Assembly: GCF_943734655.1 (NCBI RefSeq)
Contig: NC_071355.1
Coordinates: 10,830,768 to 10,894,767 of the forward strand
Reading direction: 5' to 3'
Origin: Sabethes cyaneus
Taxonomy: Eukaryota; Arthropoda; Insecta; Diptera; Culicidae
DNA length: 64,000 nt
The translations under genes and the position numbers were made by a program. Position 1 is the stretch's first letter; each line of letters begins with the position of its first letter. Of the stretch, positions 21,328 through 31,000 are shown one piece after another. The notes beneath the pieces were generated by a model. It saw only the letters and a program-made list of their open reading frames with translations, ran no database searches and was not told the DNA's origin.

Positions 21328-22450
21328 TCAATCCGCTTTCCGCGGCTTGCGTTTTCGAAGGTCAGGACTTCCGGCTGTATCTTTTTTATCAGTTTCTTCT
21401 TCTGGCTTTTCCGGTGTAGCAGATGGCTTGGATTCTGTCTCATCCTCCGCTTTTCGGTCGCTTTCCGGTGCTTCATCAGAATCTGAACCGGAATATTTTT
21501 CCCCTTCGGATGTGCCTTCCTCTTCCTCCTCTTCTTGCACACTGGCCTCTTGCTGTTCATCTTCGTCCTCTAAATCGTCACCTTTCAACTCTTCATGGCC
21601 CTGATCATGTTTCAGACTTTGTTTGTGTTCCGAAAAGCTCTTCCGCTTGTAGGACGGCGGTGGGAAAAATAAGTCGATAATGCACACAAAAATCAAACCG
21701 ACAAGAGCTCCGAATAGGATCGTACTAATGGCAAACCCAACGTACGATACCCAAACCGGAATACCATATTCCGTCGCCAAATAAGCATTTATTTCCTGCA
21801 GTAGAGAGGGACAGAAGAAAAATAGTACAAACTTACTAGATCGCCTCCCCCAGGGGACTCACCTTTAGGTAAGCTCTACTTACTTTCAATAATTGAGACG
21901 CTCTGAAGAACACCGAAATCACCGCCATCAGCGGTGAGCTTGGTTTGGTCAAGGGAGGAATCTTTTCCACGGCTTGCCATTTCTTCTCCTCGATGAAGGT
22001 CATCAGCGAATTCAGATCCCGTGCTCCCTTGTACTGCCGGAATTCGCCATCGAGAACATGGAAAATGGTGGGCAGCGCGGTCACAAAGAAGCGTCCGCTA
22101 AGACCGGGCGACGTGGTCACATCGATTTTGGCAGTTTTAACGTTCAGATCGTCGGACCAGGTGGACAAATCATCCCAGACGGGGGCAAGACTCTTGCAGG
22201 CCGGACACCACGGAGCGTAGCTGCAATTATTAGTCCCTTGTCAGAGCAAAATTCAACCCACGCTTCAAATCGGAAATACTCACAATTCCACTAGCCATTC
22301 TTCGGTCAGCATCCTGTCCCAGTTGCTCTCATCTAGCTCGATGACGTTCGACTTGCCCGGTGCTGCTGCTACCGCTCCTAGACCTTCCATGCAAAGCCAG
22401 CAACCTAAAACAGCTGCCAGCAGTGCAGCGATTCCAGTAGGTCGTCTCAT
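21328..22450 (-). CDS. Thioredoxin-related transmembrane protein (TMX1-like, 3 exons)
   Basis: This is an ER membrane oxidoreductase of the protein disulfide isomerase family, the counterpart of vertebrate TMX1/TMX4 and of Drosophila CG5554. Exons on the - strand are 22450-22284, 22220-21884 and 21795-21328; introns are 63 and 88 bases, GT-AG, and the joined frame codes for 323 residues. An N-terminal signal peptide (about 1-30) precedes a thioredoxin domain with the redox motif CPAC at 61-64 inside FYAPWCPACKSLAPVW and the cis-proline region TALPTIFHV. One membrane segment spans about 183-208 (VSYVGFAISTILFGALVGLI). The cytosolic tail is very acidic (runs of Glu) and ends RKRKPRKAD, a basic end that the fly protein shares as far as I recall and that may act in ER retention. 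Antisense open frames over the acidic tail are composition artefacts. Confidence 0.92.
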
Positions 22451-22957
22451 TCCGATGGAAACGGAATTTTTCTAACCAAACTAGACTTTCCTCTAGCACA
22501 AACAACACCCAAACAAGGAAAGCACCAGGAAACGTGGGCAAAATTTTCACTTTTCACCTAATTCAATGGAAAAAAGTCAACAATCTTCTTTTAGCTCACG
22601 TACTCGTGTCTTTTTTCTACAGATTTTGCACTCGCAGCCGAACCGAATGCTTTTGTGGAAAATGTACGATGGATGATACGTCAAAAAATCCGCTTCGTCT
22701 TCTTTTTCAAAATGATGCTGATGCGCGATATGCAATGATTACTGAAACTGCCAAAACCAATGACGATCCGACTTTTGCTCGATGTGGCGTCGTTTTGTTT
22801 TGTTCCGCGTTCCGCCTGTTATGCACAACTAACTGTGTTGCCAGGATTGCTAAATTTATCTTTACCAATTTTCAGTTCAAAATTATGCAAGCCGGAGGCC
22901 AGAAGCCATCAGTTATTATACATATTCACACGAGATTCACACGACACAAATTGAAAG
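22451..22957. other. Upstream region of the TMX-like gene
   Basis: Contains the 5' UTR and promoter region of the - strand gene. No TATA box is obvious. A 148-residue + strand frame (22534-22980) has no recognisable domain and ends in LINE tail sequence, so it is not called. Confidence 0.4.
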
Positions 22958-23165
22958 CGGAGAGTGGTGAAGGCGAATGAATCATAAGCTACAGTACTGC
23001 TTGGAGAGGTTTCCAACTTTCCACCGTATGGACCATGGACGGTTGAAACAAAAACGAGCGGCACCAGGCACAGGCAGGGGTCTAACATGCGAAATGGTTC
23101 GACCAGGTCAAAAGCGACTTAAGACTTCTGAAATGCCTGGAAAATTGACGACGTAGAATGGAGAC
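22958..23165 (+). mobile_element. RTE-type LINE tail fragment
   Basis: The + strand reads a decayed version of the RTE C-terminus: an ESGEW-like start, RRMNHKLQ, then LERFPTFHRMDHGRLK and a relic of the DQVERDL region. Compare the intact tail GVQTESGEWRRRMNHELQA at 8071-8150. Frameshifts and stops are present. Confidence 0.6.
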
Positions 23166-23499
23166 GGACGACTACTTAAAATTAAAACAGCACGAGTCAT
23201 TCCGGTTCTATTCTGCTGACGGCGACGCGTTAAAAAACCGAAGCAAATATTTATCTGTTCATCAGTTTTTAAATGTATCTATCTGGGCGAATGTTTACAA
23301 AAAAAGTCATGCTGGCAACTGCGCAGATACAGATTCACGTTCCTGTTTTCGTATGTTCCGCTTCAGGAGAGAAATTGCAGGTATCGAATTGTTTCTTTTT
23401 TCCACAAAAATCATATTAAAATCAAATTTTGATTTTTTATTCTTTGCGGAAATTTTCTAAACTTTATAGGAGTCACTTATTTAAAAAATGCATAATTCT
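23166..23499. other. Intergenic, no gene seen
   Basis: A 100-residue open frame begins at 23158 but has no recognised pattern and lies in AT-rich DNA. Nothing else is visible. Confidence 0.4.
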
Positions 23500-24820
23500 T
23501 GAATTTCTTACTTAGGTGGTTTGCCGTCCTAAGACAAAGCCTGTTGAACAAAGTTTCTCCATGTAACTCGGTTGAGGGCCACTGTTCTCCAATTCCTCGG
23601 ACACTGAGTGCTCTCCGCCAGATCTCGCTCCACCTGGTCTAACCATCGTGCTTGCTGCGCTCCAGGTCGTCTTGTTCCTACCGGATTTAAGGCGAATACC
23701 CTGCCCATCGTATCCGTCCAGCTTTAGCTACCTTCTGGATACTGTGTTCGCCATAGAGCTGTGCGAGTTCATGGTTCATCCTCCGCCTCCATACTCCGTT
23801 CTCCTGTACACCGCCGAAGATCGTTCTTAGCACTCGTCGTTCGAAAACTCTGAGCACTCGCAGGTCCTCCTCGAGCATTGTCCATGTTTCATGCCTGTAG
23901 AGAACAACCGGTCTAATAAGCGTCTTGTACAGGGTGCACTTTGTACGGGGACTTAGTCTGCTCGACCGCAATTGCTTGTGAAGCCCATAGTAAGCACGAC
24001 TTCCGCTGATAATACGCCTCCGAATCTCACGGCTGGTAGCATTGTCCGCCGATACCAGTGAGTCATGGTAGACAAATTCATCAACTACTTCAAACTCATC
24101 GCCGTCGATTAATATACTACTGCTCAAGGGGTGTCGTTCGGCCTCGGGCCCGCTGACCAGCATGTACTTTGTTTTAGACGTATTTATCTTTAACCCAATC
24201 TTTTCTGCTTCACTCTTTAGTCTGGTGTACTGTTCAGCCACCGCCACAGATGTTCTGCCGATAATATCCATGTCATCGGCAAAGCAGACGAATTGACTAG
24301 ATTTGTTGAATATCGTGCCCCGCGTGTTGATATCCGCTCGGTTCATAACACCTTGTAGCGCTATGTTGAACAGCAGGCATGAAAGACCATCACCTTGACG
24401 AAGCCCTCTGTGTGATTCGAATGAAATTGACAATCCACCCGAAATCCGAACACAGCACTGTGTACCATCCATGATTCATCGTAAATTTAACCAGTTTGAT
24501 GCGCTTCCTGTGGAAGCTATTCGTGTTCATGATTTTCCATAACTCTTTCCGGTCGATGGTATCATATATGGCTTTGAAGTCAACGAATAAATGATGCGTG
24601 GGAACTCTGTATTCACGGCCCTTTTGGAGGATTTGCCGCAATATAAATATTTGATCCGTTGTAGACCGACCTTCGACGAAGCCGGCTTGATAAGTTCCCA
24701 CAAATCTATTCGCAATTGGTGATAGACGGCGGAAAATGATTTGGGACAGCTTTTTATAGGCGGCATTGAGAACGGTGCTCGCTCGATAGTTCTCACAGTC
24801 CAACTTGTCGCCCTTTTTAT
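23500..24820 (-). mobile_element. RTE-clade LINE, 3' half (reverse transcriptase to tail)
   Basis: On the - strand the frame at 24803-24390 gives CENYRASTVLNAAYKKLSQ, TTDQIFILRQILQKGREY and VDFKAIYDTIDR (motif A). After a frameshift the frame at 24472-23687 gives GLRQGDGLSCLLFNIAL (motif B), CFADDMDIIGR (motif C), KINTSKTKYMLVSG and the tail FERRVLRTIFGGV. The upstream half continues at 27029-27800; the 2.2-kb gap between them is element A. The break falls in the sequence for YKKGDK, and the pieces overlap by the 8-bp target duplication. Confidence 0.92.
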
Positions 24821-24957
24821 GGATTACCTACGAATGGCCGAAACACAAATGGCCGAAATAGCAAATGGCATAATATATCTAATGGCCGAATCACGACCGG
24901 CCGAATCACAAACGGCCAAATCACAAACGGCCGAATCACGAATGGCCGAATCACAAA

Positions 24958-25178
24958 CAGGGATGCCACGTATAATTCTGTGTTTTTAGTTGGAAAAATC
25001 TGACTATCCGTCATTTTGCTGCCTATTTCCGTCTCTTTCACACTCATTGTAAAAGCTCAAAAATGGTTTAATCTGAGTAATTGGCAAAAATCTGTATTCT
25101 ATACATACAGATTCTGTACAGGCGATTTCTTTCAAATATCTGTTGAACACATAATAATCTGTGCATGTGGCAACCCTG
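24958..25178. mobile_element. hAT-type MITE, 221 bp
   Basis: Ends CAGGGATGCCACGTA and, in reverse complement, CAGGGTTGCCACATG. The perfect 8-bp duplication ATCACAAA lies at 24950-24957 and 25179-25186. An 8-bp duplication with CAGGG-type ends fits hAT. It is inserted in the left array of element A. Confidence 0.88.
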
Positions 25179-26230
25179 ATCACAAAAGGCTGAAACACGA
25201 ATGGCCGAACGTCATATTCGGCCGAAAATAATCACGACCTTTAGCCTGCACAAATGTTGGGTATATGCTGTCCTTACTCGCTGCCGCTCGTTCGGACTTA
25301 ACTAAGGGATAATCCCTACTAGTTAGTAAACCTATGAAGCCCCCCTGCAGTGGCCGGTGCTTCCGACGGCGGGTCGCCGGCGCACACTCGCGGCCTGCGG
25401 CCGTCTCGCCCTGAATCATCTAGGAAATATTTGCTACTAACACGATCAATAGGCCTCGCACCCTATAATAAGCGAAAATCATTCGGGCGTAGGGGAAGAA
25501 ACAACTATCAATCATCTATAATATATCTACCAAAACACAAAAAAATAAGACGCAGAGTATATCTTGTTTTTCTAAAACTAATACCGTTTTTTTTTGCTTA
25601 GGTTCAACCTAGATTCGCTCTAGTTCCAATCGAACGGCTGTCAAAACGTTTGTTTTTTCACTCAGGTTGAATCCAGTTTCGCTCTGGGTTGCACTTTTCA
25701 GACGACGGGTTCGCACTGGGTATTTGCACAGTTTCAACCTCGCTACAAGCAATACACTGGTAACCCGAAAACGGTTGTTTATTCTCTCAAAAATGTTCGT
25801 TTATTCAGTGGTCCTGTTGCAGCTAACCCAGGTTAAAAAACAAAAACGCTATTGTGCTTCCCGAGAAAATATTTCGTTTTTCAGCTTTATAGAGTTATGC
25901 GCAAAGGTAAATCATGTATTATTGACAGTGTAAGCACGTGTAAGTTTTCTATGTTTATGCTCTTATTCTTTGCTTAGATAACATTTGTTTTGTTCTATTA
26001 CGTACAGACTTACAAACAACGCAGTTACAATGTCTTACGTTAACCGAAAATGATAAAATTTAAATGCTGATTGCGTTTGTTTTTACAAATTGGTCCATGT
26101 TTGAACGGACAAACACGAAGCAAGCTACCCTAGCATTCAGCTGATGAGCGAGAAAGAAATATTGTTGCTTTTCTCATCACTCTTGCGTTGACAGTTTCTT
26201 ACGAGATGTTGTGTGAGTGTAAAAGAGATA

Positions 26231-26658
26231 CAGCACTCGTTCGCTAATTGCACGAATGAGGCGATGCGATTAGCGAATTCCGTTTTTTAATTGCACGATA
26301 GTTGCCAATATTTATTGTAAAACGTGATGCGTTATCACTGTAAAGAACTCTTCACACGTACGCTAAATTTTGGGAAGAACATCTAAATTTTTACAAACGA
26401 ACTAAAAGCTTAATGAATATGTGTTCAATTAGTCAAAGTTTAGTCAAATTTGCATGAATTTGTTTGTAATGTATCTACGTAATGCAGAGATAGAGAGTTT
26501 GCATTCGGCAACGCTGCATTTTTGTTTATAGCAACCACCTGGAAAACCACGTGTAGTTTGACAGATAACTGTTTTTTAGTTGCACGATCGTGCAACTAGC
26601 GAACGTGCAATTAAAAGACGGTGCAGTTAGAGGACGTGCAATTAGCGCACGAGTACTG
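26231..26658. mobile_element. pogo/mariner-type MITE, 428 bp
   Basis: Ends CAGCACTCGTTCGCTAATTG and, in reverse complement, CAGTACTCGTGCGCTAATTG, flanked by TA at 26229-26230 and 26659-26660. CAGTACTCG-type ends with TA target are usual for pogo-like elements. Near the right end the TIR motif recurs in tandem at about 15-base spacing (GACGTGCAATTAGCG variants). Confidence 0.85.
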
Positions 26659-27028
26659 TACTTTGACTGCGAGCAACCAGAACAGAGCTGCGCGCAACTG
26701 TTAGGCGCACAACTTAACCTACGAAAGAAAAATTTTAGATAATAATCGCAATATAAGGTACAGAATTTTACGAAAAGCTTTTTCCTTCACCTATCATTGA
26801 TGCTGATCATCACAAAGCTGCGAGAACAAAAGGCAATAGAGGGGAAAATTTCAAAGGTTTTTCGAGGGGATGTTTCAAATTCGCGTAGAGAAATAGATGA
26901 AAAAATTTATTCAAAATGTGTAAGATCTAACAAAACGAGCATTAAAAATTTTGTTGATTTGGGTATTCCGGGAAAATTCGGCCTTTCGTGATTCGGCCAT
27001 TCGTGATTCGGCCATTCGGTACCAGCTC

Positions 27029-27800
27029 CTTTTTATAGATCGGGCAGATAACCCCATCTTTCCACTCCTCCGGTAGCTGTTCCGTATCCCAAATTTTAAC
27101 ATTTAGTCAATGTATACAAACGGCCAGCTTTTCTGGTCCCATTTTAATAAGCTCTGCTCCGATGCCATCTTTCCCAGCTGACTTGTTGTTTTTAGCTGCA
27201 TGATGGTCTCCTTAACTTCGCCTATCGTTGGGGCTGGCACCTATTCCCCGTTCCCGTTTGTTGCACCGTCGAAATCGCTTTCCCCGCCGCCATGGTTCTC
27301 CGCCTGGGCGCCATTCAGGTGTTCGTCGAAGTGCTGCTTCCACCTATCCGTCACCTCACGTTCGTCCGTCAGAATATTGCCAGTCTTATTCCGACACATT
27401 TCGGCTCGCGACACAAAACCTTTGCGGGATCCGTTCAGTTTCTGGTAGAACTTACGCGTTTCCTGAGAACGATGCAGCCGCTCCAACTCTACGCGCAAGA
27501 TTTGGTTTCACTGCAGCTTCTTGTGTTTGTGTTTTTCTACGTTCTGACGTGTGGCATTGTGTATCTTGGCCGCCCGCGCAGCGTTCTCCTCATCAATCAC
27601 CCTCCTACATTCATCATCAAACCAATCGCTTCGCTGATTCCGGGCCACATGTCCGATACAACTCTCCGCTACACTGCTGATGACTGTTTTAATAGTGTTG
27701 CAACAGTCCTCGAGAGGGGCTTCGTCAGGCTCGTCCTCATCCGGCAGCGCTGCTTCGAGTGAATGCGCGTAGTTTGCGGCAACGGCTGAATTAAGCATAC
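27029..27800 (-). mobile_element. RTE-clade LINE, 5' part (linker to fingers)
   Basis: On the - strand, NQRSDWFDDECRRVIDEENA (27508-27798) and TRKFYQKLNGSRKGFVSRA with DRWKQHFDEHLNGA (27241-27498) are the linker between endonuclease and reverse transcriptase of RTE elements. It continues through the WKDGVICPIYK-type region to the element A junction at 27036. No endonuclease is found upstream of 27800, so the copy is 5'-truncated, which is common for LINEs. Confidence 0.9.
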
Positions 27801-28239
27801 GTAAATTTTTGATCCAGAATACTTAACATTATTTAAGGAGAAATGAGTCGTCATTGATTCTGTAAATTTCAAAAGAAGATTATTTGTTTGAAACAACAAT
27901 TTCGTTCATTAAAATATATTCTCTGTGTTCTGCAGACCGGCAAGAATATTTTTTTAATACTAAACTACTTTAATACTAAATATTTTTTGGGCCCAAAAAC
28001 TGCTTCAGAAATTAGGCTTTCCAAAGAAAAGTTGATGATTTTAACAAATAATTTGGTTTAAGAGTGGCTTATTTAACTATTGTATAGCTAAAACCAATGG
28101 AACAAGCGCTTGATAAGCTTTTATACAATAAAAAAGTTTCTTGGTGCTCATTTTCCCTTACCGCGTCGTTCTCAACGGATGTCCGGTATTTAAGAACCAG
28201 CGTTTAAGAAACCCCCACCCGCCATCGCCTTTTTTCGTC
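27801..28239. other. Intergenic, no gene seen
   Basis: AT-rich DNA with only short frames. Confidence 0.5.
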
Positions 28240-28470
28240 CGCATCAGCCTTTCCGAGTCGAGTCAATCGCCGATACTAGTCACTGCCCATGGAAGGCGAA
28301 CGATGTTTTCTCTGGTGGCTCTTTCTACCATGTATTTGGTGTTTGACGCAATGATTTGCAACCCAATCGTCATAGCCTCCGTTTTTAGTCTGGGGTAGAT
28401 CGCATTTGCCATCCCATCCTTTCTCGTCGGATCACAACTTCAATAGCGTTGTAAAATAACGTATAGTTCA
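28240..28470 (-). mobile_element. RTE-type LINE fragment
   Basis: The - strand reads RLKTEAMTIGLQIIASNTKY followed by MVERATRENIVRLPW, a decayed form of the block after the YADD motif in RTE elements. It joins at about 28470 to another RTE piece on the opposite strand, so the locus has been inverted or doubly hit. Confidence 0.65.
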
Positions 28471-29010
28471 TCGCCTTGCCACAATGCCTTGGCGTAGACG
28501 GCGACGAACTAGAAGTGGTAGATGAGTTCGTGTATTTGGGATCGCTGGTTACCGCGGCGAACAACACTAGTAAGGAAATCCAGCGACGCATTCAAGCGAG
28601 AAATCGAGCATACTTTGCCATTCAACGCTACGATCAAGAAGCATACACTGCCGTACGAAGCTGACAATGTACGTAACCATTATTAGCCCAGTAGTTCTTT
28701 ATAGACTTGAAGCCGTGTTCGAGCGGAAGGTACTGCGGACGATATTTGGTGGAGTACAAACTGAAAACGGAGAGCGGCGCAGGCGTGTGAATCACAACCC
28801 GGTAATAATTATCGGACGGACGTCGTCCGACACAAGCGTAACTCTTGCTTGCGTCTGCCCGACGTCGCACGACAAATTCTTACTGGGAAGGTACTTGCCC
28901 TGCTTGGAGAGATTCCCATCGTACATTTGACAAAAATCGGTAGGCTACCATGGGTCGGGTACCTCGTAAAGATGCCAGACGATACGACTGGAAAATTGGC
29001 AACGAGTGGT
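28471..29010 (+). mobile_element. RTE-type LINE C-terminal fragment
   Basis: The + strand reads DGDELEVVDEFVYLGSLVT, NNTSKEIQRRIQARNRAYF, VLYRLEAVFERKVLRTIFGG and, after a 90-base MITE, LALLGEIPIVHLTKIGRLPW. Short deletions and a frameshift are present. It is closely related to the copy at 8071-8418. Confidence 0.85.
28798..28887. mobile_element. 90-bp palindromic MITE with CCC...GGG ends
   Basis: Ends CCCGGTAATAATT and, in reverse complement, CCCAGTAAGAATT. It interrupts the RTE frame at NHK-VLALLG. The flanks ACAA and AAGG share a duplicated AA, the same target pattern as the 692-bp MITE at 9631-10322. The whole element can fold back on itself imperfectly around a loop near 28843. Confidence 0.75.
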
Positions 29011-29830
29011 CCAAGATCGAGTGGAATGAAGACGAATGTTTGAAACAGCCTGAGCCACCTCAGCATCTTTTAAAATTAAAAAATGAATTTCTTTGAAAAT
29101 TAAAAGATTAATAATATGAATAGAAAGCTGAAAGATATGAAGGGAAAGTTCGTTGAATGTGTGTTTTTGGTATAAGTCTCATCCCCATAATCCATTTTTT
29201 AAGCTGGAAAAAAGTTCAAAAATCAGTGCCATCATGGGAAGAGATTAGACAACAGAAAGAAATTATAGCTGTTTGAAGATTGAAGCAAATTCGGTCTGAT
29301 CGGACAACGAGGAGTCATTAAATCAATATAGGAACACGATCATACATCACACTTATCAAAATTACCATCAAAACGATAACGATGTGAGAAGCGTGGAAAT
29401 GGGTTTTTACGCGATTAATTATCGGGTTTGACGCAGACGCTTGGGATTGCTGGGGGTTATTTTGCTTTGAACCTGCCACCACTTTGAACTACCAGCGCGT
29501 GTGGACGACCGACGATGAGGACCATTCGATAGACTTCTGTTTGCCGTTTAATCACGATAACAAAACAGCAGCACCGTGCGGCCAAAATCAATGTAATCTC
29601 ACCGGCAGTTAATCATTCGACGACGGTCGTCTATTTTCACCCATATCTAATCCACAATGTGTTGTTTTACGGTGGGTTATGTCGTTATCGGCGTTGCCCG
29701 AATGACCCCTATCGCGAAACGTTTTTCTTTGTATATCGCAAATATATCGAATTATGCAATTATACGTTTACACTGATAGCTAAATTAAAGTTAAATGAAA
29801 GAATTTTTTTTACATGATTGTATTTCACTG
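29011..29830. other. Intergenic, no gene seen
   Basis: Mixed to AT-rich sequence with no recognisable gene or repeat end. Confidence 0.5.
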
Positions 29831-29950
29831 TTAATTTTATTCACGACAGATACGTATTTCGCCTACGACTTGCATCTGGGGAGTTCGAACACAGACACTG
29901 AAAGCATGTAAGTCGTAGGCGAAATGCGTATCTGTCATGAATAAAATTAA
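29831..29950. repeat. TTAA-ended foldback element, 120 bp
   Basis: Arms 29831-29875 and 29906-29950 are inverted copies of 45 bases with about three mismatches and a 30-base centre. TTAA stands at both outer ends. The inner part (GCCTACGACTTGCA) also occurs, changed, beside the SINE copy near 42450, so it belongs to a family. Confidence 0.8.
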
Positions 29951-30029
29951 AAGTGGAATCTAATTGTGAATTCGAATCAGCGTAATTAGTGTCGTCGGAA
30001 AACAATGTTCTGGCATTATCTGCCACAGC

Positions 30030-30425
30030 TCATTTCGTTTGACTAAATCGTACACCGTCTTCAAGTTCACAAACAGATGATGAGTCTGCAATTTGTACTC
30101 CCGGAACTTGTTTAGTAATTGACGTAGAGTACACATCTGATCTGTCGTGGAGCGACCCTCGCGAAAACCAGCTTGGTACTCACCGACGAAGAACTCCGCC
30201 TGCAGACCAGGGGGTGCAAACCGTCCTTCCCAGCAGCCTTACTGTTTTTCAGCTCAATTATTGCCTTCTCAACCACTTCTTGTGCTGGTTGCTCCACGGC
30301 TTGACCATCGCTCACAAGTTTTATGCTATTTCTGCTGATCTCTGATCCTTTCAACAACATCTGGAAGTGCTCCTTTCACTTGGCTGCGACCGCCCCTTTT
30401 GTCAGTAAGCAGACTGCCAGAATTA
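30030..30425 (-). mobile_element. RTE-clade LINE reverse transcriptase fragment
   Basis: The - strand reads GAVAAKWKEHF-type sequence, IIELKNSKAAGKDGL and then FREGRSTTDQMCTLRQLL and THHLFVNLKTVYDLV. These are the linker, fingers and motif A region of RTE. An internal deletion joins KDGLHPLV to the FREGRS block. Motifs B and C are absent. Confidence 0.8.
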
Positions 30426-30855
30426 TCATTGCATGGCATAACATGGCACAATTTGTGCACCTCACTCCTCTCTCCTCTGCGTCGGCCAGCGTGTCCTCCT
30501 TGTACTCGCGTTTTTTAGACGGTGGGTTCTTTTGACGTAGGACTACGTCTTTGATTTCTATTCTTTCTATATGGGGGAGCACTTTAGAAAAACGAAAAGG
30601 GAACATGTAACGAAAAGTGGTTATAGTTTGCACGCTTATAACTCAGTTATCCGTCAATAGATTCTAGAGATATTGGTATCAATCGATTGGAAATTTTTCA
30701 AAAAATCCATTACAACACAGTAGATTACATGTTTCCCTAACAGACGTTTAATAATTGAGAAAATTTCAGACGACTATTCATCATTTCATTATTTTCATTT
30801 TTTCGTCTTCCCACGTCAATGCTTCCCTAGCACGGATGACAGAAATATGTAGGAG
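30426..30855. other. Intergenic, probable decayed LINE flank
   Basis: The region includes a short palindrome (GACGTAGGACTACGTC) near 30534. No coding sequence was recognised. Confidence 0.4.
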
Positions 30856-31000
30856 ATGAGCTATGTTGCTGCTTTCTCGGATAAGACAACGAAGGCATCC
30901 AAATTCACCAAGCGAGACGCCAACAAACCGAAGAATCCATCGACTCATCCGCCAGCGAACGATATGGTTTTGGCTGCTATGCCTTTTGCTGCGCATCGTC
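30856..31000 (+). pseudogene. Histone H1 N-terminal relic
   Basis: The frame starts MSYVAAFSDKTTKASKFTKR and continues to HPPANDMVLAAM. This matches the usual H1 layout: an acetylatable start, a Lys/Pro-rich arm and the beginning of the winged-helix domain (HPP..(D/E)MV..AI). Linker histone H1 binds nucleosomes at the DNA entry and exit point. Here the frame is lost right after that motif; a shifted frame shows SSVGLQQL where the family has SSLQAIKKY. No H1 globular domain or tail follows, so it is a broken copy, perhaps retroposed. The identification rests on a short stretch. Confidence 0.55.

Larger units (their letters stand above)
24821..27028. mobile_element. Unclassified TIR element A, copy 1 (2.2 kb)
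   Basis: Flanked by the direct repeat CTTTTTAT (24813-24820 and 27029-27036), it splits an RTE element. The left end reads GGATTACCTACGAATGGCC and the right end, reverse-complemented, GAGCTGGTACCGAATGGCC; both carry arrays of GGCCGAAT-type units just inside. Copy 2 at 52720-53645 shares both ends and a GC-rich block (about 25195-25510 here). No transposase frame was seen. An 8-bp duplication with GG ends would suit Merlin or an unusual hAT or P-like family, but the superfamily is open. Two younger MITEs are nested inside. Confidence 0.8.

Noticed and set aside
21257..21604. 115-codon + strand frame of Ser-rich sequence
   Set aside because: It is the antisense of the acidic tail of the TMX-like gene; GAA/GAG codons read backward give Ser and Leu.
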